Assembly (NCBI GenBank): GCA_963969345.1
Contig: OZ017766.1
Coordinates: forward strand, 5,456,001-5,520,000
Direction of reading: 5' to 3'
Origin: Turbatrix aceti
Lineage: Eukaryota; Nematoda; Chromadorea; Rhabditida; Panagrolaimidae
DNA length: 64,000 bases
The notes below the pieces were generated by a model. It searched no databases and was not told where the DNA came from. It saw only the letters and a list, made by a program, of their open reading frames with translations. Shown one piece after another: positions 47,761 to 60,033 of the stretch (positions are counted from its first letter, which is position 1; every line of letters starts with the position of its first letter). The position numbers and the translations under genes were made by a program.

Positions 47761-48155
47761 TTACCAATTTTGACATTCATCGTTTTCACGCATATTTCTA
47801 CCTGTATCAAAATTGACGCACACGCACACGCATTTTTTCACTTCAACCACTTTTTCATGCTCATTTTTACGCTTATTTGTGATCTTTCTGCAAGCTGCAG
47901 TACATAAAGGATGACTCATCTTTCGACTTTCGCTCACCACCAGCGGGGATCGTAGCCACGCTTCAGGGCATGTTGTGTGTTTTTTTCTCCAAAGAAGAAG
48001 ACAAGGATGGATGACGACTTTGTCTTCCTTCTCCAAGCCTGATTTGGGCAAAAAAGAGGGCGGGATGGTCCGAAGAACAGAACAAAAAAAGGAAAAAGGC
48101 AACCAACCAGAAGCCAGTTTTTGATGACGTTCTTTCCTTCTTTTCCTCTTCTGGC

Positions 48156-48162
48156 TATAAAA
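48156..48162 (+). promoter_or_regulatory. TATA box of the second secreted glycine-rich gene
   Basis: TATAAAA lies 50 bases before the ATG at 48212, within a GC-richer promoter, and is embedded in the short palindrome CTGG-CTATAAAA-CCAG. Initiation is expected about 30 bases downstream, near 48185, which would give a very short leader. Confidence 0.55.
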
Positions 48163-48211
48163 CCAGCCAAATTCATGTCATCGCTTCACACTCACGTGAA
48201 AAACAATTATC

Positions 48212-49391
48212 ATGCTGTTGTTGTTTGACATTGCGCTTCGACTCTGGGTGCTTTTGTGCCTCCAGGATGGACTGCAATTTGTTCATGGCCAAATCAATCT
48301 CGGCACTATCAACCTCCGACCAACTGCCAACGGTGATCTTGATTTTGGCATCGGTCAGGGGGTCAATGTGAGTTTTTATTCCGCATTTACCCCCTCCCCC
48401 TAAAAAAATCATTTTTACGACCTAAAAAAATTTTTTTTTACAAAAAAAAATTTCGGCAATAAAAAATGATTTTTACGGTCTAAAAAATTTTTTTTACAAA
48501 AAAAAATTTCGGAATTAAAAAATGATTTTTACGGTCTAAAAAATTTTTTTTACAAAAAAAAATTTCGGAATTAAAAAATGATTTTTACGGTCTAAAAAAT
48601 TTTTTTTTACAAAAAAAAATAATATTTTCAATTTTTTTGGCCTTAGTTTTCAAATTTAATTTGTACTTTTTTCTCCTGTCAAAACATTTTTTTTTGCAAT
48701 TTTTACTCCTGTTTGGTATTTATTTTTTGTGCATTCAATTTTTTTCGGTTCTTTTTTTCTTCTAAAAAACTTTTGACCCTTCTACCCCCCACAAAAAAAT
48801 TATTTTTGACCTTTTTCAAATTTTTTTTTATTTTTAATTTTTATTTCCTCTTTTAAAATTTTTTTTCAGATCCTAGGCTTCGGCGCAGATCGTGAACTCA
48901 TGTTCACGGTCGGTCCGGGTCGTTTTGACTCTCAACTCGGCGGTGGCGCACTCGTCGGCGGAGAACGCGTCGGCTGGGACAGCGGACTCGGTCTCGGGGG
49001 AAACCAAGGCTTCAACCTTGGATCAGCGATCAAATTCGGCAATCAGCCAACGAATACCGCGGATCCAGCAGGCCAGCTCAATACTTTTATCAACAACGTT
49101 GGATACTTTTTCCAACGCTTCGCGCCACCCAGGGGTCTGCCACCTCCGGGGACATCGTTGCCCGTCCCACCGCGTCCCTCTTCTTCTTCTTCTTCTTCTT
49201 CTTCGTCTGTCAACAACGGTGGCAGTTCTTCATCCTCGGGTGGAGGCGAGGAGGAAGAGCTGCCAGCCTTCATCGACGAACTCACGACCGAGCCTTCGAT
49301 TACGGTGAGTCGGTCTTCGTGGCTGACGCCTCTGCCGACAGAAGAAGAAGAAAAAGAAGGAGTTGAATCTCTCGAGCTCATCAGCGAATAA
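48212..49391 (+). CDS. Secreted glycine/serine-rich protein (two exons, 225 residues)
   Basis: Exon 1 is 48212-48367 and exon 2 is 48870-49391. The signal peptide runs through MLLLFDIALRLWVLLCLQDG and LQFVHG. It is followed by QINLGTINLRP and DFGIGQGVNVLGFGADREL, a Gly-rich core (QLGGGALVGGERVGW, GLGLGGNQGFNLG), a Pro-rich hinge, a run of ten Ser from a TCT/TTC microsatellite at 49178-49209, and an acidic tail (GGGEEEELPAF, TEEEEKEGVE). It is paralogous to the gene at 45617-47760 but has an extended, low-complexity C-terminus. An AATAAA overlaps the stop codon at 49388. A donor-like GTGAGT near 49303 might allow another C-terminus, but no further exon was found. Function unknown; an extracellular or cuticle-associated role is only inferred. 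Confidence 0.75.
48395..48620. repeat. Intronic minisatellite of about 62-base units
   Basis: Roughly four tandem units of AAAAAATGATTTTTACGGTC, followed by TAAAAAATTTTTTTTACAAA and a TTTCGG(A/C)A segment, fill much of the intron of the secreted glycine-rich gene. Confidence 0.8.
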
Positions 49392-49658
49392 AAATCAGTA
49401 AACAAACCCTCATGCCAAAATCTGCTTTAAATTACGAGTTTTTTTGTTACAAACCGATAAAAATCGAAAACTCATTTTGTTCGGGAAAGGGAGAAGGAAG
49501 TCAAAATGAAACAAACAGTAAAATCAGGGTATAAAACACACCAGTCAGCGTGAAATTCGATAAGGAATGATATAAAGCTGAATTTTTAAAAGACAAGAAC
49601 ACACAGATCAAGGCACTTGTTCCACTTACTTTGATTGATCGCAGAAACCCTCAGTGCC

Positions 49659-52600
49659 TCAATGACGATAATCCTGTCGCCGAGTGTACTGGTAGTATCC
49701 AGGAGGACGATTTCCGGACGTAAACTTTGGCGCAATCGGTGGACGCTGAGCAGTACGTTCAAATTGCTGCAGGTGATGACCCTTGATCGCCGGACCAATG
49801 TATCCAAGGTACTTTTCAAGTTCCTGGAGAACATCAATGAATTCAGCCGGAGGCTTGGTGATGCGTTCCAGAAGCTGTAGGCCGACGGTCAGCAGACTGG
49901 TAGCCGTGAACATCGACTGCTGATAGTCATTGAGAGACCATACGGGCCTGCTGTCTACCTTGCGCCTAAAAAAAACAAAATCAAAATTTTTTTAAACAAA
50001 CAAAAAAATTTGGACTCACCAGGGAACGGATCGGTCATTTCGCTGAGCGTAGATTCCCCTGCTGTAAGCCGTGGCCGCGGTGACAAATGCCGAAAAAACA
50101 CTATATTCCGAAGCCAGGAAATTGTCCAGATGCTGAGCTTTGTAGCCACATCGATCTACGATGAGATCGAACGCGACCTGACCGAGCATGAGGCACGATT
50201 GATACTTTGCCATGTCTGAAAGCAGAAAAAAATAAAATTGAAGCATTCTAAAGGATGTCAACACCACAACACAAGAATTAGGGAAATGTTCGCACACATA
50301 CGCGAACAAACAAAAAAATTTCTTGTTCGTGTTGTTCGGTTGCAAAGTAAAAATTTTCAAAAGAATAAAATTAACAAAATTCTTTTGAAAATTTTGGCAT
50401 CGGTCAAAATTTTGATGTTTTTGACCAAAAAAAAAATATTAATAAATTTTAGCAGAAAAAAACCGTGATCAAAACTCACTCAAGTGCTGGAAATTGCAGA
50501 AAGCATCCATGAAACTGCAGCTCGTATCCGGGAAGAAAACCTCGATCAGTTTGCTGACCATGGATTGATACACAAAGCTAATTTCTGGGGTGTACAGCTC
50601 CTCGACAGATTTGACAGCTCGGCAGGTGTTCGTCTTCAGGGTCTCAAAAAATTTCCGATTCGGAGTATAAACCGAACGAGCATCTACAAAAAAATAGATG
50701 CATATAAAAAAACTCAAAATTCGAGTAAACTCACTTTCCAGGAACAATTCTGGGATCATCGTGCCCATAAGAACAAATTCCATGACGTGAAAGAGGTAAT
50801 TTTCGATGGACTCTTCTTCGTCTTCGTCGAGGACAGAAAATCGGTTCTTGTTCTTGTCGGGGATGACTTTGTAGAGCGACTTTGGAATGGGCACGACCAG
50901 GTCGGAAGTTTCGCGGGGCCCAAGGAGTCCAAGGCGATTGAATAGCGCGCATCGAATTCGCCAATCGACATTTTCACCGCCTTCGACGGTTTTGACGTTA
51001 TCCCGAAACACAGGACCCCAGCTTATGCCGATCTTTCCGGCAAAATCAATCACCGAAAACGCAGCATACGGAGCAACGAGAACGGCCGAATCGTTTGCCA
51101 GCATTTTGAGTAGGGTTCCAACCAAGATTTGAGGATTTCGAACCGTTGTCGCATTCGTATCCCACAGCACCTTGATACCGTAGTTATTGATGTAGAGCGC
51201 GACGTAGAGGATGCACGGAATCTCCTTGGGATCTTCTGTCGCCTTCTTCAAAAGATATTCAAACGCAATGCCTCCGTTGAAGACGCTGCCTTTGATCAGG
51301 GCAGCCACGATACAGTCAACGTTGTCCCAGTATCGACGATTGTCATTCGGTACGTTCCATTTGACCGTATTGATAAAAGCCTCTGTAAAGCGAACTCCTG
51401 CGGGATCGATCTTCAGCAGCATCGGGGCGATCGCGTCAAAAGCCTGAAAAACAGCAAATTTTTTAATTTGATGTTTCAGGGGACATTTTTGAAATTTTTC
51501 AAAACAGTTGTTTTTATTGTAAAGATTTACGATCGCTGAAATCGGCTTTAAAAATGCCGTAGTTTTTTACCTACAACTACCGTAACTCTTCCTAATTTTG
51601 TTTCAGAAAGGTAAACTTTTAGGTAAAATATTTTCATGTCAAAAACCAATTTTTCGTAAAAATTTCATGAAAAATTTACTACCAAACCAAAAACAAACAA
51701 ACCTTCATCAAATTCGGTGCAAAGCGATGAGTTCGTACTTCGCAGTACCGGAAGAGCTCACGCAGGGTCTTGGAGAAGTTTCCCATGAGCGCCCAGGCCA
51801 GCTGTCTCTCAGACGCCTTCACGGGAGTGTTGTGGTCCAGTGAAACCTTCAGCGTGTCGGTGACAGCCTTGACGTCAAAGTTTTCGCTCGTCAAAAACTT
51901 TTCATTACCGAGAGCTTGGAGAAAGATTGGTTCGGCGTCGGCCAGGTGATGGAAACAGGTGTAGAGGTACGACAGCGGAAGTTCGCGTTCTTCTTGTGGA
52001 AGTTTCTGAACTTCGCGTCCGTGCTCGAAAACTCTGCAAAAAAAACGAATATTTATAAAGCAAAAAGTTTTTTTTTGTGTTTTAAATTTAACTTACTTCC
52101 GGAAAGTTTCCTCGCTGACAACGACGTCGTCCGGAATGGATGCGACAATGGTCTTGATAGAATTGTTCTTGAAATCCTTCGCGAGAAAAGCATCGACTGA
52201 TTCTTGGAAAATAAGTCGGTATTTTTCGCGATCGACGGGTTTGCCATTCTTGGAATTCGCTCTCGATAACTTTGGTGATGGAATCGAAGATGAGGGCTTC
52301 GATGGGCCGGATGAAGAAGGCAGGACAGTCAAAGACTTCGCAGATGGCTGCGGATCGTCCGACTGCTTCGGTGTGACGCTCGGGTGAGAGTCATTCTTTT
52401 CAGGAGCCTCGTTCTCGTCTTCCTCCTCTTCTTCTTCGGCTTCATCGGCAGTTTCGTAACTTGACGTATTACCTGCGTCTACTTCGTCTGGTTCTTCTTC
52501 GGTATCGACGGATTTTTGGGTAACAACGGGGGCTGCGGCTGAAAAATGATTTTTCTCAAGTCGCAAAACAAGTTTACAAAAAAACTAACATATTTTGATT

Positions 52601-55094
52601 TCAGGATCGTTGGGGACTTCGGTTTCGGTGGATTCAATCGGTTCGGGGACTTTTTCAGGCTCGGTGACGTCGTTTGCCTTGGAATCGGCTTCTTTTGGAG
52701 CAACAGCCTTCGGTTCGGGTTCCTTGGCATCCTGTTCGGCGACTGCAGGCGGAATAGGATCTTGCTCGGTTTCGGGAGACGCGACAACCTCGGCGTCAGC
52801 ATCGCCAGTAGATTTTTCGTCAACTTCGACGGTTTTGGCAGAGGCGTCGTCTTCGACAGTATGCGCAGAGGCGTTGAACTCGACAACGTTGTTGAGGCCT
52901 GGAAAACGTAAAAATACAATATTTCATTCTAATTTTTGTAAAAAAAAAATATAAAATACCTACCAGCATTCTCGGATTCCTTCGGCGCGTCGTCCTCCGC
53001 TTTCGGAATCTCGACTTCGGCAACTGCCTCGACTTTTTGTTCCTCGACTGGTTCAGCAGCCTCCGTCGCAGCGACGCCGTTGATTTCGGGCTCAGCGGTT
53101 TCTTCGACTGCGGCCTTTGATTGGGTGTTGGACTCATCATCAGCAGCGACTGTGGCATCCGATTCGGCAACCTTCGTCGTAGGAGTCGCCGTTTCCTCCA
53201 ACTCCAACTGATCTTTTTCTTGACCTAAAAATGCTTTATCGGCATAAAAATGCCTCAAAACAAAGAAAAAACGCACCGGCATCGTTATCAGACGAGACAA
53301 TAGGATCCTCAGCTTGTTCGTTCGATTCAACCGTAGCCGCAGAATCCACAGTAGGCGCTGGCGGGTCCGTAACAGTCAATTCTTCCTGGCCTAAATTTAA
53401 AAAATAATAATAAATGTCAAAAAACAACAAAAAATCCATAAATTAAGCAAAACATACCATCTTTGACGTCGTCAGCCTTCTCAGCATCGTCCGAATCACC
53501 TGCAGCAGACACGGTCAGATCAGCAGTGACGGTTGATTCCTGGCTTACGGGTTCGACTTCTTCTTTTTCGGCGTTATTCGCATCGGCGTCAACTTTTTGG
53601 GTAACCGTGACCTCGCCTAAAAATTATTTTGCCATGAAATTGCATAAAATGGACAAAAAATGATAATAAAAAATAGCCTACTTTTCGCAGCTTCATCTTT
53701 CGCAGGACTCGCGTCGCCCTGTGCCGTGACAGGATAGTTTTCAGCGTTTTCGATCGGTGCCGGAACGTCGGTTCCATCACCGATGTTTGACGACGACGAT
53801 GTCTTCTTCTTCGTCGTCATGTCGTTGAAAAATTCTACAATTGAGAAAAAAAGTACAAAAAAATACCCGATAACACGCATCATGATTTGTAACAACACCC
53901 TTAGAGAAAAAAACAAAGCACAAGAAAGAGTTCAATATGGACAAACAAAAGCGAAAAGAAAGTCAAATGCAAAACAAAAAATGAAACAAGTGCATAAAAA
54001 AATGAAATAAAGACGACAGACAAACCTCGAAAACAGTCGTATCCGAAATCAACTTCGATGTATTCTTTCAAGTGACACAGTATTTTGCAGTCTTTCAAAG
54101 TTAGATAAAATCGTTGCGAGAATCGTTCAATACGATAGTGCGCAAACAGCGACAAATTCAACGCGATGAGAAGTGCATTTTTCTCGGTGAGACTAGGTTG
54201 TACGGGCTTTCTGATGTTCATGAATGTGTTTTTTTTGTCGTTTTTTTGATCCAGGTAATATTTCACGTCGGCAATTGTTGGTTTGTATATTTTGCTGACT
54301 TGATTGCCGATGGCACGGATTTCGTTCGGCGACATAGCATCAGCAATGCATTGGATGAGAATTCTGCCAAGAAAGGTTTTTATAGGCCAGGATTCTTCGA
54401 GATCACTTTGCAGCGGGTCACATTTGAGATTTTTGATGGTTTGGACTATGGTAGTGAGCTATAAAGTCGGTTTTATCGGGTTTTGGGGTAAACTTTGTTT
54501 TTTAGGCCTAAAATGGATAAAATGAGGATTTTGAACCCAACTTTTACGATTTTGCCTAAAAGTTTTTTTTGCCTGTTAGTTGACCTAAAATTTTGGCCAA
54601 AAAAATGTTTTTTATCGTAATATTTGTCAGTTTTTGTTCAATTACGGTATTTTTTTTAGGATTTCCAAGTTTTTAGGCCTAAAAGTTTATTTTGTGTTCA
54701 GTTCAAAGAATATACTTCTTTAAAGTTTCACAGGGTCTGTCTGGATTGAATCAACACAATTTGAACCTCTTAGGAACAATTTTCAACAGTTTTGAACAAA
54801 ATTGCAAAAAAGTCAGCCCAAAAACTGATTTTTTTAGATTTTCAATGAAAAAACGCAGTAAATATTCACCTCTCTCAAATTATCATCCCATGACGAGTTT
54901 TTTATACGTTCTACGACGTCAACAGTGCTAGCAGCTGCCTGTTGAGGTGGGGGTCTATCATTTTTTGGCCCAAGTAGCGCCGTAGACGGTCCAGGTAGCT
55001 GTTCTTTTGATTTTGACAGCTTCGGAATTGAAATTTCAGGCAATTCAGATGATTTTTCAAGAAAGTTTTCTATTTTTGAAATTATAGTCGCCAT
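49659..55094 (-). CDS. Unrecognised 1,280-residue protein with acidic central region (13 exons)
   Basis: Exons from the right: 54870-55094, 54026-54458, 53682-53834, 53458-53616, 53277-53390, 52964-53224, 52590-52898, 52097-52538, 51703-52033, 50735-51443, 50480-50683, 50020-50215, 49659-49965. All are in phase and sum to 1,281 codons. N-terminal part (about 220 residues): MATIISKIENFLEKS, then a helical segment with SPNEIRAIGNQVSKIYKP and a run to YIEVDFGYDCFRG. Residues about 220-680 are Glu/Ala/Asp/Val-rich, low-complexity and probably disordered, made by exons 3-7, each a multiple of three and in phase 1, plus exon 8. The C-terminal 600 residues are a helical, well-composed domain (VFEHGREVQKLP, LSYLYTCFHHLADAEP, AFDAIAPMLLKIDPAGV, NNDRRYW-like NDNRRYWDNVDC, RCALFNRLGLLG) ending in an RGG-free basic tail QYTRRQDYRH. 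Helical repeats of HEAT/ARM or MIF4G type are possible, but I recognise no family. Confidence 0.72.
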
Positions 55095-57519
55095 TTTTTT
55101 GCTAGTGAATACATTGGTTAGGGTTGAGAAGAATAAATATGGTTGAGCACAATATTTTTTTGCTAGGGTAAATAAAGAAAACGTAGATCAGGCAGGTAAG
55201 GCAGTATTGGTGAATGCTTGGGAATGCAGCTAAATAATGATAAGCTTTTTTCTGGGGTGCACAAAATATAGACTTATAACGACTTTCATTGATAACAATC
55301 GAACGCGATGGTTAGTATTTATTTTACTTTAGTTCATTTTGAGCGACGCTCGACAGGTGAACTTTTTTAAGCCAGGTTTATCGAAAATTGAACGTAAAAA
55401 AAAACAAAAAAAAACATAATGTTTGTGAAAAACTGAAAAAAAATCGTGTTTGCTAATTTTTTGTGAAAAAAAAAATTTCGAAAAAAACCTCATAAATACA
55501 TGGCGCAAATGCACATTCACTCCTTATCACGCTGCAGCGCTGTGGACAGTGTGGACACTGCGTTTATTATTGTTGGGCCAGTTATTCGACATCGACGGAG
55601 AGAAGGGAATAAAAAAGTGTCGAATCGTGATAAGCATACATATTATACAAACATGGAGATCATAAAGTATTGATTAATGTAAGCTTACTTCAGTCAGTTC
55701 AGTTTGTTCGGGGAAAATTTTTGTGGATAGTTGAAAAATGAATTTTGTTGAACTTTGAAAAAAAAATTTTTTTTGCCGTAGAAATTTTTTTTTTTTCAGA
55801 ATTTATTTCTTCAATTGAGAACATTTTTTTTTACTAATTTTTTAAATAAATTCTATTTAAAATCTTGAATTCATGTCAGTCTAATTAAAAAAATTTTGAA
55901 GACCGTTTACGAATTTAGAATTTTTTTTTAGTTTATTGACAATTTTTTTCGCATTTTGTATTTTTTCATTCAAAAAATTTATTTTGCTTTTCCCTGTTTT
56001 CGTTTAAAAAATTATTCTTTCTTGGCCAGAAGCACGCCAAAAAAGGCGTCATCCTGATGATCTTATTTGTCGTGGTGCAGCATGCATGACGATGACATGA
56101 CCAAGAAAGATAGACCAACGCATAAGAGAAGAGCAAAGGAAAGATACAATCAAGCATGATTTCTGATTTTTTTTTCTTTCCTATCAGACAGACGAAACCG
56201 CCGGGAAACACGAACGCACCATCGCTGGAAGAAATCGAATCAGGGATGGATGTATGGATGATGCACTGTCCTGTCCGTCTTCTCCTTTTAATTTTGTGCA
56301 CAACAGAACAACGCAGAAGAGCACACGTTTATCGTTCACATCGGTTTCGATCGGTGGCTCATCTCGCGCAACAAAAGGCTCGGATCGGACAGGTGTGGCT
56401 GCATCCAGGGCTTCAAAATCTCGTCTGGGGCAGTTGGAGGTCCAATTACCGGCCGACGAATATCCAATTTTGCCGGCATTCAACATTTTGTTGGATTTTT
56501 AACAAAGGTTGGTTTTGTAAATGTAAAAAATGTCATTTTAGTTTTTTTCGTTGCGCGCGACAAAGAAAATCTTTGTATTCTTTGGCGAGGATGGGTTCGG
56601 AAAAAATAACACGTTGCTTTGAAAAAAAAATAGTTTTTTTAATGGGAAAAAAAATGGTGTACGTTCAAAAAAATTTCTTAAAATTTATTTTTTTTAATTA
56701 TAATTCTACAATTTTTTTACAAAAAAAAAGAGGTCGCGAAAACATTTTTTTGTAATTTGATGGAGCTCATTTGGATAAAAATGATATTTAGTAAATTTTT
56801 TTGGTAAATTTGACCGTAAACACAACATTTTGCTTCAAAAAAAATTTTTTTTTGTAAAAAAAAATTTGTGAATTTCTACGCGCAAAATTTTCATTTTAAA
56901 ATTTTTATGCGCCAAATATTCTAAAAACGAACGGCATTCCTTTTTCGAATACATAAAAAATTATGAGAAAAAGCAAGTGCACTGCCCCCCACCGAAAAAA
57001 GCGTACATATCACTTGCACATGGTAACCAGGGCCAGGAAAGACACGTACCAACACAACCAATGCTAAATATTGCCAGGGGAAAATCATAGGACGGACAAT
57101 GCAAAAAAAGCGGTTCATCAAGCTTTGATCGTCCCTGATAGGAATCCCAGGGCCATAGAATCCGCATCGGATCCAGCCTGAAGCCAAAAAAAAATATTTT
57201 TTTTGCAAGCATAAAAAAAAGCATGCAATAAGCTTATCTCACGCCAATCATCCCGCATCCCGATTTCTTCCGTGTCTGGGCTGGCTTTTTTTCATTTTCT
57301 CGCGAACAAACGCTGTTTGAGCGCTTTTCGCCAGACAGAGAGGCGTTTGTTTCCTTTTCTCCTGCTGTTGCTGTTGCTGCTGCTCGTTGTTCGCCGTTTT
57401 CAAGTCAGTCTGACAACTTTGCAGGGTGCTGGCAGTCGATTTTACGCACACTCTCATCACCGAACGAACGAACTCTTGTAAGAGAAATTGTTGCCTGACG
57501 CCAGCCAGATCGGGGCACA
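55095..57519. other. Intergenic stretch between divergent genes
   Basis: This stretch separates the starts of two divergently transcribed genes. Most is T- and A-run rich. Patches of higher GC at 56160-56500 and 56990-57180 have open frames without splice or domain support; they could be untranslated exons, enhancers or a non-coding RNA. The pyrimidine-rich CTGCTGTTGCTGTTGCTGCTG at 57361 precedes the next gene by about 150 bases. Confidence 0.5.
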
Positions 57520-59781
57520 ATGCTGAGTCGTCTGACTTCAAAGGCGGCCACAGCGGCAGCAGCTGGTCTCCTGCCGAGAAACGTGTTCAGCCAGAAAAGG
57601 CTCATCCATGTAAGCAGTAAGTTTTGTGGCACCTGGGGGCCAGAATGAAAAAAAAACGGGGTTTTTAGGCTACCTGGCAAAGATCGTGCAATTCAAACTC
57701 GCAGACATCGGCGAAGGCATCGCAGAAGTGGAACTCAAGGAGTGGTACGTCAAAGTCGGAGACAAGGTCAACCAATTTGACAACGTCTGTGAGGTCCAGA
57801 GTGATAAGGCGGCAGTTACGATCACGTCGAGGTTTGACGGAGTCGTTCATCAGTTGTGAGTGGTTTTTATTTGAGTCCGAAAAGTCTCGGAACGAAAATT
57901 AATTTATAAATAATTTTTGTTTGGCGGTGAAAACATTTTTGAATCCATTTTTTACCGCTTTTTTTGGTCTTGCAACGAAATTTTTTTTGAAGGTGCCGAA
58001 TCCTCGGAAATAATTGTAAAAGAAATATTATAAAGTCGAAAAACTTTTTTTTGACTTCAAATTTTTGTTAGGCGAAAATAAATTTAAATTTATCTTATTT
58101 TTACGTTTTTTTTGGTTTTAGAAGGAAAATACATTTTTTTGAAGTTGTTGAATTTCCTAAAAATTGTCAATTTAGGCACCACGAAGCCGGATCAGTTGTC
58201 AAAGTCGGCGCGAATCTGCTCGCCATCGACAGCGATTCTGCCGGCGAAGATGAACCAGCTGCCAAGCCTTCTGCCGCGGCTCCTACCCCAGCTGCCGCAT
58301 GTGCTCCGACTCCACCACCAACCCCAGCAGCAGCCACAGCACCGGCCGCTCAACCACATCCTGCCAGCAACCGAGCCAAATCTTTAGCTACACCTGCCGT
58401 ACGGCGAATTGCCATGGAAAATAGGGTAAAATATTTTTTGCACTTTTTTTGAGTCTCAAAACATTTTTTTTCTCGCGGCGAAAATGGAAAAAAAATTTCT
58501 TACAACAAAAATGAAAAAAAAATTTGCAACGAAATTGAAAAAAAATTTTTTTTTCTCGAAACCAAAATTGAAAAAAAATTTTTTTTTTCAGATAGACATC
58601 AACGAAATCCAAGGAACGGGTAGAGACGGTCGTGTCCTGAAAGAAGACATCCTCCGCTTTACCGGAGCCATTCCACCCCTGCCAGGCGCGACAGGTGCCG
58701 CGAAGACCTCCCAGACCCCTCACCTGGTCACTGGCGAAGACAAGATCGTCCCAATCCGAGGCTATACCCGGGGAATGATCAAGACAATGACCGAATCCCT
58801 CAAAATCCCCCAATTTGGTCTCTCGGATGAGATTGGCATGGACGCGGTAGTCAAACTCAAACGCGACCTAAAACCCATCGCCGAGAAGAAGGGCATCCGC
58901 CTCAGCTACATGCCGATCATCATCAAAGCGACCTCCCTCGCGCTCTCCGAGTTTCCGATCCTCAATTCGAGCGTGGATGACGCACTCCAGTTTTACACGT
59001 ACAAGGCTGCACACAACATTTGCGTTGCCACGGATACGCCAGGAGGCCTTGTTGTGCCGAATATCAAAAATTGTGAGCAGAAAACTGTCTGGCAGATTGC
59101 AGAGGATCTCAACAGACTCGTTGAACTCGGACGCAAGGAACAACTCAAGCAGGACGACCTCACGGGTGGCACTTTTACCCTTTCCAACATTGGAGCCGTG
59201 AGTTTTTTCTAAATTGGCTTAAAAAATTTTTCTTGAATTTTAATTTTAAAAAAATAAAAAAAAAACATTTTGGAAATTAAAAAAAATTTAATTAAATATA
59301 TTTAATTAAATAAAAAAAATTTTTAATAAAAAAATGAAATAAAAAAATTTTACATAAAATTTATTTTTTTGATTTTTTTTAAATTTCTGTGAATTTTCTT
59401 TTTTATTTCTTTTTTTGCTAAAATTTTTAATTAAATTTATTTTTTTAATTTTGAATTAAAATTTTTTTAATTTCTGAAAATTTTAAACAAAATTTTAATT
59501 TTTTATTTAAAAATTTTTAGTTTTTGAATATTTTTTTCCAGGTCGGTGGCACATACTGCGTACCGGTAGTCTTCCCACCCCAGGTAGCAATCGGTGGCAT
59601 CGGTCGCGTACTCAAAGTTCCCCGCTTCGACGACCACGGCAACGTTTATCCCGCGAGCATCATGAACATTTCGTGGTCCGCAGACCACCGGGTAATCGAT
59701 GGCGCTACCGTAACCCGATTCAATAACCTCGTCAAGGCGTACCTCGAGAATCCTGGGCTCATGATGACTGAACTTCGATGA
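57520..59781 (+). CDS. DBT: Branched-chain 2-oxoacid dehydrogenase complex E2 (dihydrolipoyl transacylase)
   Basis: Exons: 57520-57616, 57669-57855, 58176-58425, 58592-59197, 59542-59781, in phase, 459 residues. In the mitochondrial matrix this subunit carries branched acyl groups on a lipoyl arm to CoA in Leu, Ile and Val breakdown. The N-terminus ([20 protein letters not shown]...[11 protein letters not shown]) is an Arg/Ala/Ser-rich targeting sequence. The lipoyl domain follows, with [20 protein letters not shown] and the lipoyl-lysine motif [14 protein letters not shown]. After an Ala/Pro linker comes the E1/E3-binding domain ([31 protein letters not shown]). The catalytic domain has [18 protein letters not shown] and the active-site motif [15 protein letters not shown] (His and Asp present). 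The closing phrase [13 protein letters not shown] is typical of the branched-chain form rather than the pyruvate or 2-oxoglutarate E2. Intron 4 is almost pure A and T. An AATAAA lies near 59931. Confidence 0.96.
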
Positions 59782-60033
59782 GTCACGTAAATATTTAATT
59801 AATTTGCCCCTTTTTTTATCACTTGCCATAATTTTTTTGTTTTGTTGAAAAAAACTGTCGAATTTGAATTTTTTTGTCGACACAATTTTTTCATAGGGTT
59901 TCCCAAAAAATGTTTGTTTTTTTGCCATAAATAAAATCTGAGAAAAAATATAAGCAGACACCTATGCGATTCTTTAATGAACTCTTTCGTCGCTCTGTCA
60001 TTCAACAACAAAAAAAAGACATCTGAAATCACT

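Noticed and set aside
48395..48620. CRISPR-like regular repeat
   Set aside because: Units are directly joined AT-rich minisatellite repeats without unique spacers, inside an intron of a eukaryotic gene.
56156..56755. 199-codon open frame and its antisense 100-codon frame
   Set aside because: It ends in Lys/Phe translations of A and T runs, has no domain, and both strands are open, as expected from composition.
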